The position numbers and the translations under genes are program-made. From Chryseobacterium lathyri (GTDB lineage Bacteria > Bacteroidota > Bacteroidia > Flavobacteriales > Weeksellaceae), in contig NZ_QNFY01000004.1 of NCBI RefSeq assembly GCF_003290185.1, positions 248,001 through 312,000 of the forward strand: a stretch of 64,000 nucleotides of DNA. Direction: 5' to 3'. Shown piece by piece: positions 8,393 through 17,311 of this stretch. The stretch's first letter is position 1, and each line of letters starts with the position of its first letter. A model generated the notes under the pieces. It was not told where the DNA came from. It did not search any database and was given only the letters and a program-made list of their open reading frames with translations.

Positions 8393-9787
8393 TCACACTT
8401 TCACCATCTTCCACTTTCCTTTTTTAAACAAAATGAAAGCAACAATAGTAATCAAAGTTTCTGCAACAGGAATAGAGATGAATACTCCTTTTGGTCCCAT
8501 CCCGAAATGTTTGGAAAGAAAATAGGCCAGCGGGATCTGAAACAGCCAGAAACCGAAAAAATTTACCCAAGTGGGGGTCCAGGTATCTCCTGCTCCGTTA
8601 AAAGCGTTGATAAGCACCATCCCGATTCCATAGAAGATAAACCCAACACTCATAATGTGTAATGCGTTTTTGGCAAACTCTTTAATCTCTGTTTCCTGTG
8701 TAAAAAATCCTACAAGAAAATCTCCAAGCAGGAAAAATATGAGGCTTACAGCTAGCATAAAGATCACATTATATTTTACAGTTTTCATCACGGACTGTTC
8801 TGCTCTCAGCATTTCGTTAGCTCCCATATTCTGTCCAACCAGTGTAGAAGCTGCATTGCTCAGTCCCCAGGCAGGAAGCATAAAAAACATCATCAGCCTC
8901 AAAGCCGTCTGATAGCCTGCAGAAGCATTTTCTCCTCCCGTAGTGGCAACCAGTTGGGCAAGAAAGATCCAACTGCATGAGGCAATTACAAACTGAAAAA
9001 TTCCCGGAGTTGCAATCTTCACAATAGATTTGATCTGCTTAAAATCAGGGCTGAAATAAGAAAGCGAAATACGGATCTGAGTATCAGCAACCAAAAGATG
9101 ATACAGCTGGTAAATTACCCCGACACTTCTGCCTATCGTAGTCGCCAAAGCAGCTCCGGTAAGTCCCATCGCAGGAACAGGCCCAAAACCTCTAATAAGA
9201 ACAGGACAGAGAATAATGTTCACAATATTGGCGATCCAAAGAGACTTCATGGCAATAGCTGCATTTCCTGCTCCCCTGAAGATCCCGTTGATCAAAAACA
9301 GAAGCATAATAATTACGCTGCTGCCCATCATTATTCTTGTGAAATCTTTTCCATAAGCCGCAGCTTCAGGCTTTGAACCCATCAGAATCAGAATTTCCTC
9401 AGCATAAATGACTCCGAATAAACTAAGAATGAAAGTGATAACAAATGAAACCAATAAAACCTGTGCCGCACTTCTGGAAGCCTGCTCCGGGTTCTTCTCC
9501 CCGATTCTCCTCGCTACCAAAGCAGTGGCAGCCATACTCATTCCTATGGCAATAGAATACATTACAGAAAGTACGGATTCCGTTAAACCAACACTCTGGA
9601 TGGCATAACCGCTTTCTTTCAAATGTCCCACAAAGTACAGATCAACTAAGGCAAAAACCGATTCCATAGCCATTTCCAGCATCATAGGAACAGCCAGTAA
9701 AAGCACAGCACTTCTTATCGTTATTTTCGTATAATCTACTTCTTCTCCACTAAAGGCTCTTTTCAAAAAGTCTATATATTTTGTCAT
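8393..9787 (-). CDS. MATE family multidrug/sodium exporter
   Basis: 464 residues and twelve predicted membrane helices in two homologous halves, the size and layout of the MATE (multidrug and toxic compound extrusion) family. Typical segments are IRSAVLLLAVPMMLEMAME at the start of half one and VKIATPGIFQFVIASCSW at the start of half two. Such proteins use Na+ or H+ gradients to export cationic drugs or metabolites across the inner membrane. Single-gene unit; a TAnnTTTG box (complement of CAAAAATA, 9814-9821) lies just upstream. Substrate not predictable. Confidence 0.93.
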   Translation of the reverse strand: MTKYIDFLKRAFSGEEVDYTKITIRSAVLLLAVPMMLEMAMESVFALVDLYFVGHLKESGYAIQSVGLTESVLSVMYSIAIGMSMAATALVARRIGEKNPEQASRSAAQVLLVSFVITFILSLFGVIYAEEILILMGSKPEAAAYGKDFTRIMMGSSVIIMLLFLINGIFRGAGNAAIAMKSLWIANIVNIILCPVLIRGFGPVPAMGLTGAALATTIGRSVGVIYQLYHLLVADTQIRISLSYFSPDFKQIKSIVKIATPGIFQFVIASCSWIFLAQLVATTGGENASAGYQTALRLMMFFMLPAWGLSNAASTLVGQNMGANEMLRAEQSVMKTVKYNVIFMLAVSLIFFLLGDFLVGFFTQETEIKEFAKNALHIMSVGFIFYGIGMVLINAFNGAGDTWTPTWVNFFGFWLFQIPLAYFLSKHFGMGPKGVFISIPVAETLITIVAFILFKKGKWKMVKV

Positions 9788-9899
9788 TTTCTAATCAATA
9801 ATTATCTGATTTCCAAAAATACAAATTCAATTCTTATAAAAAATTAGTTACCCATATCAAAAAAATAATTTAGATTTGTATATTCTTAAAATGAATCTT

Positions 9900-10259
9900 A
9901 TGAAAAAAATAATCTCTACTGCTTTTCTACTTGTAATTTCAGCGTCTGCCAATATGCTTTCTGCTCAGACACTCAGCAAAGCTCAGATGCAGTCTATTCA
10001 ATCTGATAATGTTGCTTCATTTAAAAAGAATTTCACAAAAGCAGATTACAACAAATGCTTTCCACTTAAAGATGAGACTTTCAGCGCATTAGGCTTCAGC
10101 TCGCTTTACGGTAGAAATAATATTGTCAAATTCCTTTTGGACAATCAGGCAGATATTAATAAAGAATGTAACGGAAAAACGCCTCTTGCTTTAGCTAAAT
10201 TAGGAAACAAAGAAGAAACTGTACAGCTATTGATACAAAAAGGTGCTGCTAATAATTAA
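9900..10259 (+). CDS. Small exported ankyrin-repeat protein
   Basis: About 119 residues with a signal peptide (MKKIISTAFLLVISASAN to about SAQ). The mature part carries one clear ankyrin repeat and half of another: LGFSSLYGRNNIVKFLLDN, then ADINKECNGKTPLALAKLGN and KEETVQLLIQKGA. It is probably periplasmic and a protein-binding module; no partner can be inferred. A second ATG at 9891 is possible; the ATG at 9876 is unlikely because it lies inside the promoter box TAGATTTG (9871-9878). A strong terminator follows. Confidence 0.75.
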   Translation: MKKIISTAFLLVISASANMLSAQTLSKAQMQSIQSDNVASFKKNFTKADYNKCFPLKDETFSALGFSSLYGRNNIVKFLLDNQADINKECNGKTPLALAKLGNKEETVQLLIQKGAANN

Positions 10260-10286
10260 TTAAAAAGCCCTCAAATAATATACAAG

Positions 10287-10309
10287 ACTTCCGAAAGGAA
10301 GTTTTTTTT
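10287..10309 (+). terminator. Rho-independent terminator after the ankyrin gene
   Basis: The stem ACTTCC-GAAA-GGAAGT carries a stable GNRA-type tetraloop and runs into eight T residues. Confidence 0.85.
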
Positions 10310-10340
10310 GTTTATAGAACCTGCAAAAATCTTATCTTTG
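10308..10340 (+). promoter_or_regulatory. Promoter of aspS
   Basis: TTG at 10308-10310 and TATCTTTG at 10333-10340 are separated by 22 nt, within the range of the Bacteroidota consensus. The TTG element overlaps the end of the preceding terminator. The leader to the aspS ATG is roughly 75 nt. Confidence 0.6.
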
Positions 10341-10421
10341 CATCCGAAAATTATGGTAGAAAACTTCATGATCTGAAAGCCAAACCATATGTCTTAAACA
10401 TTGAACCTTAAACAAATAATT

Positions 10422-12176
10422 ATGTTTCGATCACACACGAACGGAGAATTATCTCTGAAAAATCTTAATGAAGAAGTTACACTTTCCGGATGGGTACAGA
10501 CTATCCGTGACAAAGGATTTATGATTTGGATAGATCTTCGAGATCGTTACGGAATTACTCAACTGGTTTTTGATCAGGACCGATCCACAGCGGAATTGAT
10601 GGAAAATGCAAAAAAATTGGGACGTGAATTCGTGATTCAGGTTACAGGAAAAGTAATTGAAAGAGTAAGCAAAAACCCCAATATTCCAACAGGAGAGATT
10701 GAAATTTTAGTTGAAAAATTAGAAGTTCTTAATGAATCCCAGCTTCCACCTTTCACTATTGAAGATGAAACAGACGGAGGAGAAGAATTAAGAATGAAAT
10801 ACCGTTATCTGGATATCAGAAGAGCTCCGGTAAGAGATAAACTGATCTTCCGTCACAAAATGGCACAAAAGGTAAGAAATTATCTTTCAGACGAAGGATT
10901 TATTGAAGTGGAAACCCCGGTTTTAATCAAATCTACTCCGGAGGGGGCAAGAGACTTCGTGGTTCCAAGCAGAATGAACCCGGGTCAGTTTTATGCACTT
11001 CCACAATCGCCACAGACATTCAAGCAGCTTCTGATGGTAGGTGGAATGGATAAATATTTCCAGATTGTAAAATGTTTCCGTGATGAAGATTTAAGAGCGG
11101 ACAGACAGCCGGAATTTACCCAAATCGACTGCGAAATGGCTTTTGTAGAACAGGAAGATATCATGAATGTCTTTGAAGGAATGACAAAAACGCTGATTAA
11201 AGACGTTACAGGACAGGAATTCGGAGATTTCCCGAGAATGACCTTCGCAGATGCGATGAGAAAATACGGAAACGATAAACCGGACATCCGTTTCGGAATG
11301 GAATTCGTGGAACTTAACGAGCTTGTAAAAGGAAAAGATTTTAAAATATTTGATGATGCTGAATTGGTTGTAGGAATTAATGTTGAAGGATGTGCTGACT
11401 ATACAAGAAAACAGATTGATGAACTTGTTGATTGGGTAAAACGTCCACAGATCGGAGCATCCGGAATGGTTTGGACCAAATTCCAGAATGATGGTGTAAA
11501 AACATCTTCTGTCAATAAGTTTTATAATGAAGAAGATCTTTCCAAAATAATCGAAAAATTTGGAGCTAAAGAAGGTGACCTAATGCTGATCTTATCCGGA
11601 AACGAGAATAAGGTAAGAGCACAGCTTTCTGCTTTGAGAATGGAGCTTGGAAACCGTTTGGGATTAAGAAAAGGAAATGTATTTGCACCACTTTGGGTTG
11701 TTGATTTCCCATTGTTGGAATTTGACGAAGAAAGTGGACGTTATCATGCGATGCACCACCCCTTCACATCTCCTAAACCGGAAGATATCCATTTACTGGA
11801 AACAGATCCGGGCAAAGCGAGAGCGAATGCTTATGATATGGTTCTTAACGGAAACGAGATCGGAGGCGGTTCTATCAGAATTTTTGACAAAGATCTTCAG
11901 TCTAAAATGTTTGATCTTTTAGGTTTCTCAAAAGAAGAAGCAGAAGCTCAGTTCGGATTCCTGATGAATGCCTTCAAATACGGAGCTCCGCCTCACGGTG
12001 GTTTGGCTTTCGGATTTGACCGTTTGGTAGCTATTCTTGACGGAAACGAAGTCATCAGAGACTATATCGCTTTCCCTAAAAATAATTCAGGACGCGACGT
12101 GATGATTGATGCACCGGCTGCGATTGCTGATGAACAGCTCGATGAATTAGAATTACAATTGAATTTAAAAGCATAA
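10422..12176 (+). CDS. aspS: Aspartate--tRNA ligase
   Basis: A 584-residue class IIb aminoacyl-tRNA synthetase that charges tRNA-Asp. The order is an N-terminal OB-fold anticodon-binding domain (residues about 1-110, [20 protein letters not shown]), a catalytic domain with motif 2 ([18 protein letters not shown]), the bacterial-type GAD insertion domain (about 290-420), and motif 3 near the end ([18 protein letters not shown]). The length is normal for the bacterial type. The start at 10422 is preferred to the in-frame ATG at 10401 because family members begin [10 protein letters not shown] or similar. A terminator follows immediately. Confidence 0.97.
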   Translation: MFRSHTNGELSLKNLNEEVTLSGWVQTIRDKGFMIWIDLRDRYGITQLVFDQDRSTAELMENAKKLGREFVIQVTGKVIERVSKNPNIPTGEIEILVEKLEVLNESQLPPFTIEDETDGGEELRMKYRYLDIRRAPVRDKLIFRHKMAQKVRNYLSDEGFIEVETPVLIKSTPEGARDFVVPSRMNPGQFYALPQSPQTFKQLLMVGGMDKYFQIVKCFRDEDLRADRQPEFTQIDCEMAFVEQEDIMNVFEGMTKTLIKDVTGQEFGDFPRMTFADAMRKYGNDKPDIRFGMEFVELNELVKGKDFKIFDDAELVVGINVEGCADYTRKQIDELVDWVKRPQIGASGMVWTKFQNDGVKTSSVNKFYNEEDLSKIIEKFGAKEGDLMLILSGNENKVRAQLSALRMELGNRLGLRKGNVFAPLWVVDFPLLEFDEESGRYHAMHHPFTSPKPEDIHLLETDPGKARANAYDMVLNGNEIGGGSIRIFDKDLQSKMFDLLGFSKEEAEAQFGFLMNAFKYGAPPHGGLAFGFDRLVAILDGNEVIRDYIAFPKNNSGRDVMIDAPAAIADEQLDELELQLNLKA

Positions 12177-12183
12177 ATTTAGA

Positions 12184-12207
12184 GCGGAGATTTTTCTCCG
12201 CTTTTTT
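12184..12207 (+). terminator. Rho-independent terminator of aspS
   Basis: GCGGAGA-TTTT-TCTCCGC, a seven-base perfect stem followed by six T, starting 8 nt after the aspS stop. Confidence 0.88.
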
Positions 12208-12221
12208 ATTAATATACACTT

Positions 12222-12926
12222 ATGATACCAAAAATTGCTATTCTGGGAGACTTCAACCCCAATTATTTTACACTTCATGCACTCAATGACAGTACAAGAA
12301 GTGTTCAAAAAAAACTAAATCATGAAATTCAGTTTGATTGGGTTCCTACTGATATTTTAGATGCTAAAACCGTTTTTGAAAAACATAAGTACTTAGGATT
12401 ATGGATTGCTCCGGGAAGCCCATACCGGGATATGGAAAATGTACTGAATGCCATACAGTTTACCCGTGAGAATAATATTCCCACTTTTGGTAATTGTGGA
12501 GGATTTCAGCATATGATTATTGAATTTGCCAGAAACGTCTGCGATATTGAAAATGCAGATCATGAAGAAACAAATCCGGATGCAAAAGACTCATTGATTA
12601 AAAAACTTTCATGTTCGTTAAAAGGAGAACAGGAAAATCTTAAAATTATTGATAAAAACAGTTTTCTTTATCGAACAATTAATCAGGATACTATTATTGG
12701 TAAATATAATTGCAGTTACGGCATTAATGAAAAATATGTTAATATTTTAAAGGACAGAGGCTTGTCTTTAACTTCAATTTCTGAAGATGGGAATTACCGT
12801 TCATTTGAAATACAATCCCATCCTTTTTTTGTAGGAACATTATTTCAACCGGCACTTACTTCTACAGAAAATGAACCCAACCCCATGATTGTAGAGTTTG
12901 TGAAAAAATCTCTGTCTCGGATTTAA
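12222..12926 (+). CDS. CTP-synthase-like class I glutamine amidotransferase domain protein
   Basis: A 234-residue stand-alone protein resembling the C-terminal glutaminase domain of CTP synthase. The nucleophile elbow is kept as GNCGGFQ (C92), and the late part SHPFFVGTLFQPALTST (from S199) aligns with the HPFFVAxQFHPEFTS segment of CTP synthase. At the usual catalytic His and Glu positions, however, it has Gln (Q209) and Ala (A211), so ordinary glutamine hydrolysis is doubtful. Stand-alone relatives of the CTP synthase C-terminal region are known as uncharacterised proteins. It is followed after 32 nt by a nitrilase-family gene on the same strand, which suggests a shared pathway; neither substrate can be read from the sequence. 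Confidence 0.75.
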   Translation: MIPKIAILGDFNPNYFTLHALNDSTRSVQKKLNHEIQFDWVPTDILDAKTVFEKHKYLGLWIAPGSPYRDMENVLNAIQFTRENNIPTFGNCGGFQHMIIEFARNVCDIENADHEETNPDAKDSLIKKLSCSLKGEQENLKIIDKNSFLYRTINQDTIIGKYNCSYGINEKYVNILKDRGLSLTSISEDGNYRSFEIQSHPFFVGTLFQPALTSTENEPNPMIVEFVKKSLSRI

Positions 12927-12958
12927 ATGAGTAAATAACCACTTGTAATGAGAAAAAA

Positions 12959-13690
12959 ATGAAAATCGCAGCAGCCCAAATTAATCCTGTAAAGGGAGAT
13001 ATTCCTAAAAATATTGAAAATCACAAAATATTAATCAAAGCCGCATCTGATCAGAATGTTAATCTGGTCATCTTCCCTGAACTTTCAGTTACCGGCTATG
13101 AACCTGAATTGGCGGAACAGCTCTCAATTCATTATGAAGATCCTGTTTTAGACGTTTTTCAGAAAATGGCAGATGAAAATAACATCACCATTACCGTCGG
13201 AATGCCTACGAAAGCAGATGGTAAATTATTTATCAGTTCTATCATATTCCAGCCGGGAAAAACAAGAGATATTTATTCAAAACGCAATCTTTTTTCAACG
13301 GAGACAGGTGTTTTTTCACGAAGTGAAAGTTTCTGTCAGCTAAATATATTGCAGAATAAGATCTCATTAGCCATATGTTATGACTTATCTGATCCAAAAT
13401 ATTCCCAGGAAGCTTATGAGGCCGGATCGAATGTATATACTGCCAGCGTTCTTAATTCTGTAAATGGCATCGACGACGATCTTGTTAAACTTTCCGATAT
13501 TGCTAAAAAATATCACATGCATGTTTTGATGGCAAATTTTACCGGAGAATCGGGCGGCTATGAATGTGCCGGAAAATCTTCTGTATGGAATAATAACGGA
13601 AGTTTACTCGGACAGCTTAATCGTGAGAATGAAGGACTTCTGATTTTAAACACAGAAAATAATCAGATAGAGGAAATTTACATCAATTAA
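12959..13690 (+). CDS. Carbon-nitrogen hydrolase (nitrilase superfamily amidase)
   Basis: A 243-residue nitrilase-superfamily protein with all three catalytic residues: E41 in FPELSVTGYE, K108 in YSKRNLF and C140 in LAICYDLSDP. Members hydrolyse amides, carbamoyl groups or omega-amides in the cytoplasm. The length and motif spacing fit the branch of small single-domain amidases. It lies 32 nt after the CTP-synthase-like amidotransferase gene and probably shares its transcript. Substrate unknown. ATG at 12959 gives the canonical start MKIAAAQINP. Confidence 0.88.
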   Translation: MKIAAAQINPVKGDIPKNIENHKILIKAASDQNVNLVIFPELSVTGYEPELAEQLSIHYEDPVLDVFQKMADENNITITVGMPTKADGKLFISSIIFQPGKTRDIYSKRNLFSTETGVFSRSESFCQLNILQNKISLAICYDLSDPKYSQEAYEAGSNVYTASVLNSVNGIDDDLVKLSDIAKKYHMHVLMANFTGESGGYECAGKSSVWNNNGSLLGQLNRENEGLLILNTENNQIEEIYIN

Positions 13691-13691
13691 T

Positions 13692-13725
13692 ATTAACAAT
13701 GTGAAGAATTCTCCACATTGTTAAT
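13692..13725. terminator. Inverted repeat, probable terminator after the amidase gene
   Basis: The arms ATTAACAATGTG and CACATTGTTAAT are perfect 12-nt complements around a 10-nt loop, beginning 2 nt after the stop codon. The T-run is poor, so termination efficiency is uncertain. Confidence 0.55.
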
Positions 13726-13925
13726 TTCACAAACTCTAATTCTTTTACATTCATACCTGGTCCTTGTCCGGTAGAAAGATAGGTACAGGAACATTATTTT
13801 GGAGAAATATAAGGATACAGAAACGAGCCATACAACCCGCTGACATTTGGCAACAGAGCCTGTAAAATGTACCACATCATGGTTCCACGGCATGTTAATT
13901 GATTGATTTTTAAAAACGTAAGACA

Positions 13926-14711
13926 ATGAAAGCAATTTGGAACGGCGCCATTGGATTCGGTTTAGTCAATATTCCTGTTAAAATCTACTCCGCCACAGAA
14001 ACCAGCAAACTAGATTTGGATATGCTCGATAAATCTGATTTTTCGAATATCAAATTCAAAAGAGTCAATGAAAAAACAGGCAAAGAAGTCAAGTGGGAAA
14101 ACATTGTAAAAGGTTATCTTCTGGATGATCAATACATTATTCTCGAAGATGAAGATTATGAAGCAGCAAGCCCCGAAAAAAGCAAAATACTTTCTATAGA
14201 TCAATTCGTAAAAGAAGTTGAAGTTGACAGCGTTTATTTTGAAAATCCTTATTTTCTTGAACCTCAAAAAAATGGGGAAAATGCTTACAGGCTTCTATTA
14301 AAAGCTTTATCACAAACAAAAATGGTGGGTGTAGGAACTTTTGTTCTTCGTGAAAGCGAAGCCATCGGAATGATCCGGCCTTATAATGATGAGGTTTTGG
14401 TTCTAAACCGCTTACGGTTCGCTCAGGAAATCAGGGATTATAAAGATTTAAAAATCCCGGCCAAAAAAGCTCCGAAACCTGCCGAATTAAAAATGGCAGT
14501 AAGTCTTATCGAGCAGCTTTCACAAGAGTTTGATCCCGAAATGTACGAGGACACTTATTCTGAATCTTTGCTGAAAATCATTAAGCAGAAAGCTAAAGGT
14601 AAAGGAGTAAAAGCTAAAAAAGCAGAACCTGCAAAAGAAGGTAAGGTAATAGACCTTATGGCCCAACTGAAAGCCAGCTTGCAAAGTTCCAAATCTAAAA
14701 ACGCATCATAA
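13926..14711 (+). CDS. ku: Ku protein (bacterial non-homologous end joining)
   Basis: A 261-residue bacterial Ku homologue. It homodimerises into a ring that threads onto double-strand DNA ends and recruits LigD. The family start MKAIWNGAIGFGLVNIPVKI is clear, followed by the beta-barrel core with RVNEKTGKEVKWENIVKGY and ALSQTKMVGVGTFVLRESEA. The last 45 residues are lysine-rich, like the basic tail that modulates DNA binding in other Ku proteins. Its TAA overlaps the ATG of the next gene by one base, forming a ku-ligD operon. About 200 bp without a clear gene precede it. Confidence 0.95.
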   Translation: MKAIWNGAIGFGLVNIPVKIYSATETSKLDLDMLDKSDFSNIKFKRVNEKTGKEVKWENIVKGYLLDDQYIILEDEDYEAASPEKSKILSIDQFVKEVEVDSVYFENPYFLEPQKNGENAYRLLLKALSQTKMVGVGTFVLRESEAIGMIRPYNDEVLVLNRLRFAQEIRDYKDLKIPAKKAPKPAELKMAVSLIEQLSQEFDPEMYEDTYSESLLKIIKQKAKGKGVKAKKAEPAKEGKVIDLMAQLKASLQSSKSKNAS

Positions 14712-15313
14712 TGGCTCTGAAAGATTACAACGAAAAACGAAGATTCGATGAAACAAGCGAACCTAAGGGAAAAACAAAAAAGAGTAAAGACAAGCTTATT
14801 TTTGTAGTTCAAAGGCACGCCGCATCCCGCCTGCATTATGATTTCCGGTTAGAAATGGAAGGCGTTCTGAAAAGTTGGGCAGTTCCAAAAGGCCCGTCAC
14901 TGGATCCAAAAGACAAACGTCTGGCCATGGAAGTTGAAGATCATCCTTACGATTACAAAGATTTTGAAGGCAACATTCCCGAAGGAAATTATGGAGCCGG
15001 ACAGGTGGAGGTCTGGGACAGCGGAACGTATGAGCCGTTAGACGATACGAGCAAACTTTCCGACGAAAAAGAATTGTTGAAAGAGCTAAAAGCCGGCTCA
15101 ATAAAATTTATTTTGCACGGAAAAAAACTGAAAGGCGAATTTGCCTTAGTTAAAATGAAAAATGCCGAAAATAACGCATGGCTTTTAATTAAACATAAAG
15201 ATGAATTTGCAGAAGAAAATTATGATGCAGAAGAAAATACATCTAAAAACTCTGCGGTAACAAAATTTTTAGAGGAAAAAAAAAGCCTAAAAAACAGCAA
15301 AAAGAAGTCATAA
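14711..15313 (+). CDS. ligD: LigD 3'-phosphoesterase domain (5' portion of a frame-split ligD)
   Basis: 200 residues of the LigD phosphoesterase (PE) domain, which trims 3' ribonucleotides and phosphates at breaks. Visible active-site residues are H36, H42, D44 and R46 in QRHAASRLHYDFRLEMEGVL and H78 in VEDHPYDYKDFEG. The C-terminal end turns lysine-rich after residue 180, and the stop comes 29 nt after a run of nine A (15276-15284). The ligase-polymerase reading frame is already open across this run (from 15247), and its upstream codons encode a K/Q-rich linker, so the two ORFs look like one PE-Lig-Pol protein interrupted by one base. Treat it as the N-terminal piece of LigD, unless slippage makes the full-length protein. 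Confidence 0.85.
   Translation: MALKDYNEKRRFDETSEPKGKTKKSKDKLIFVVQRHAASRLHYDFRLEMEGVLKSWAVPKGPSLDPKDKRLAMEVEDHPYDYKDFEGNIPEGNYGAGQVEVWDSGTYEPLDDTSKLSDEKELLKELKAGSIKFILHGKKLKGEFALVKMKNAENNAWLLIKHKDEFAEENYDAEENTSKNSAVTKFLEEKKSLKNSKKKS
15276..15284 (+). promoter_or_regulatory. A9 slippery tract inside split ligD
   Basis: Nine consecutive A residues. In the PE frame the codons are GAA AAA AAA AGC, which places a canonical A AAA AAA heptamer (15277-15283) in the right phase for a -1 ribosomal shift; adding one A during transcription would have the same effect. Either event joins the PE and ligase frames. A simple indel or a sequencing error is the alternative. Confidence 0.5.
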
Positions 15314-15351
15314 CTTCTGAAAGCAAACCAAAATTTCAACGGTTTAATGCT

Positions 15352-17280
15352 TTGGTCGACGAAAAAAAGCTAGAGAACTTTATCAGACCTATGCTGGCTA
15401 AATCGTTTGAAAATGCTTTTGATAATGAAGATTGGGTTTTTGAAATAAAATGGGACGGATACAGAGCAATTGCTGATCTCAGTGATAAATCTCCTCTGTT
15501 TTATTCCCGGAACGGAATTTCTTTCTTATCAAAGTTTGAAAAAGTTACAAAAGATTTTGAGCACCAAAAGTATCAAATGATTCTCGACGGAGAAATTGTA
15601 GCCTATGATGAACATGGAAAACCCAGTTTCCAACTCTTACAGCAAATTGGTGACAATCCCAACCTTGCTTTAACCTACCAGGTATTTGATCTTCTGTGGT
15701 TGAATGGCCATTCTACAGAAGAACTTCCGCTTTTACAGAGGAAAGAGCTTTTAAAAGAAGCTTTAGTTGAAACTGATGTTATCAAATATTGCGATCATAT
15801 TCCCGAAAAAGGCATTGCTTTTTTCAACCAAATGAAGAAAATGCAGTTAGAAGGAATGATTGCAAAAAAAGCCGCCAGTTTATATACCGAAAATCACAGA
15901 ACGAATGACTGGCTTAAAATAAAATTCACCAATACAGAGGAAGCCATTATTTGTGGATTTACGGAGCCAAGAGGATCCAGAAAAAGTTTCGGAGCATTGA
16001 TCCTTGGAAAATACATGGATGAAAAGCTGGTGTATTGCGGACATACGGGAACAGGTTTTAATAAAGAATCCTTAAGCCAGATGCATGAAAGGTTAAAAGA
16101 ATTGACTGTAAAAACTTCCCCGTTTGAAAAAAAGCCTAAAACAAATATGCCCGTAACCTGGACAAAACCAGAATTGGTCTGTGAAATCAAATTCTCTGAA
16201 ATTACCAAAGACGGCATTTACCGGCATCCTGTTTTTGTCGCCCTCCGTGAGGATAAAAATCCTGAAGAAATCAGTGATTCAATCAATAAAATAAGTCCAA
16301 TTCATGAAAATCCTAAAAAAATGAAAGCTAAAGCTGCCCCTAAGAAAAGTACTAAACCTACTGAAAAAGAAAAGGAGATTACTTTAAACAGACATACAGT
16401 AAAACTGACTAATCAGGATAAAATTTATTTTCCGAAAGATGGCATTACAAAAGGTGATGTTATAGAATATTACCAATCGGTCGCGGAATATATTCTTCCT
16501 TATTTGAAAAACCGCCCATTATCTCTGAATCGTTTTCCCAACGGAATTGAAGAACAGGGCTTTTATCAGAAAGATGCAGGAGACAATATGCCAGACTGGA
16601 TCAAAACCACGGAAGTCTATTCAGAATCCAATGATAAGTATATTGATTATGTATACTGTAATGATAAAGCTACGTTAGCTTACCTGAATAATTTAGGTTG
16701 TATCGATTTAAATCCCTGGAACAGTGCTCTCCCCGACCTTGAACATCCTGATTATCTGGTGCTGGATCTGGATCCGTCAAAGAAAAATACATTTGATGAT
16801 GTCATTGAAACAGCTCTTCAGGTAAACGAGGTTTTAAATTCAATTAAAATCAAAGGATATTGCAAAACTTCGGGAAGCACAGGAATTCACGTTTATATTC
16901 CGATGGGCGGAAAATATGATTTTGACCAGGTGAAAGATTTTGCCCATATTTTGATGAAGCAGGTTCATACACAGCTTCCGGAAATTACCACATTAGAAAG
17001 GAGCTTACAGAAAAGGGATGACAATAAAATATATCTGGATTATCTGCAAAACAGGACGGGACAGACTTTAGCAAGTCCTTACAGTTTACGTCCCAAGGAA
17101 GGAGCTTCAGTTTCGATGCCTTTGGAATGGGATGAAGTGAAGCCCGGTATGAAACCGACAGATTTTACTATTCATAATGCTTTGGATAGAATTAAGGAAA
17201 AAGGCGATTTATTTAAACCTGTTTTGGGGAAAGGAATTGATATGATGAAGGCGTTGGAATTGTTGGAGGATGTTGAATAA
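15352..17280 (+). CDS. ligD: LigD ATP-dependent DNA ligase plus polymerase/primase domains (3' portion of split ligD)
   Basis: 642 residues. The ligase domain comes first, with adenylation motif I EIKWDGYRA (nucleophile K33), LDGEIVAYDEHGKPSFQLLQ, and motif V LKIKFT. A lysine-rich linker (about 318-340) leads into the archaeo-eukaryotic primase-type polymerase domain: TNQDKIYFPKDGITKGDVIEY, catalytic LDLDP near residue 472, and KTSGSTGIHVYIP. This is the PE-Lig-Pol order seen in many non-mycobacterial LigD proteins. No ATG is available at the apparent start: TTG at 15352 is nominal, and the first in-frame ATG is at 15391. The frame is open back to 15247 and encodes a natural linker, which supports a single polypeptide with the upstream PE ORF. 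Confidence 0.9.
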   Translation: MVDEKKLENFIRPMLAKSFENAFDNEDWVFEIKWDGYRAIADLSDKSPLFYSRNGISFLSKFEKVTKDFEHQKYQMILDGEIVAYDEHGKPSFQLLQQIGDNPNLALTYQVFDLLWLNGHSTEELPLLQRKELLKEALVETDVIKYCDHIPEKGIAFFNQMKKMQLEGMIAKKAASLYTENHRTNDWLKIKFTNTEEAIICGFTEPRGSRKSFGALILGKYMDEKLVYCGHTGTGFNKESLSQMHERLKELTVKTSPFEKKPKTNMPVTWTKPELVCEIKFSEITKDGIYRHPVFVALREDKNPEEISDSINKISPIHENPKKMKAKAAPKKSTKPTEKEKEITLNRHTVKLTNQDKIYFPKDGITKGDVIEYYQSVAEYILPYLKNRPLSLNRFPNGIEEQGFYQKDAGDNMPDWIKTTEVYSESNDKYIDYVYCNDKATLAYLNNLGCIDLNPWNSALPDLEHPDYLVLDLDPSKKNTFDDVIETALQVNEVLNSIKIKGYCKTSGSTGIHVYIPMGGKYDFDQVKDFAHILMKQVHTQLPEITTLERSLQKRDDNKIYLDYLQNRTGQTLASPYSLRPKEGASVSMPLEWDEVKPGMKPTDFTIHNALDRIKEKGDLFKPVLGKGIDMMKALELLEDVE

Positions 17281-17311
17281 TTTTGAATACATTTGAATAT
17301 AACTAAGACTA

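Noticed and set aside
8226..8414. 62-residue minus-strand ORF downstream of the MATE gene
   Set aside because: It contains the 33-bp palindromic repeat and overlaps the MATE gene end; no family likeness.
13693..13935. 80-residue minus-strand ORF between the amidase and ku genes
   Set aside because: It overlaps a terminator-like repeat and the start of ku, has a composition unlike neighbouring genes and no recognisable motif.
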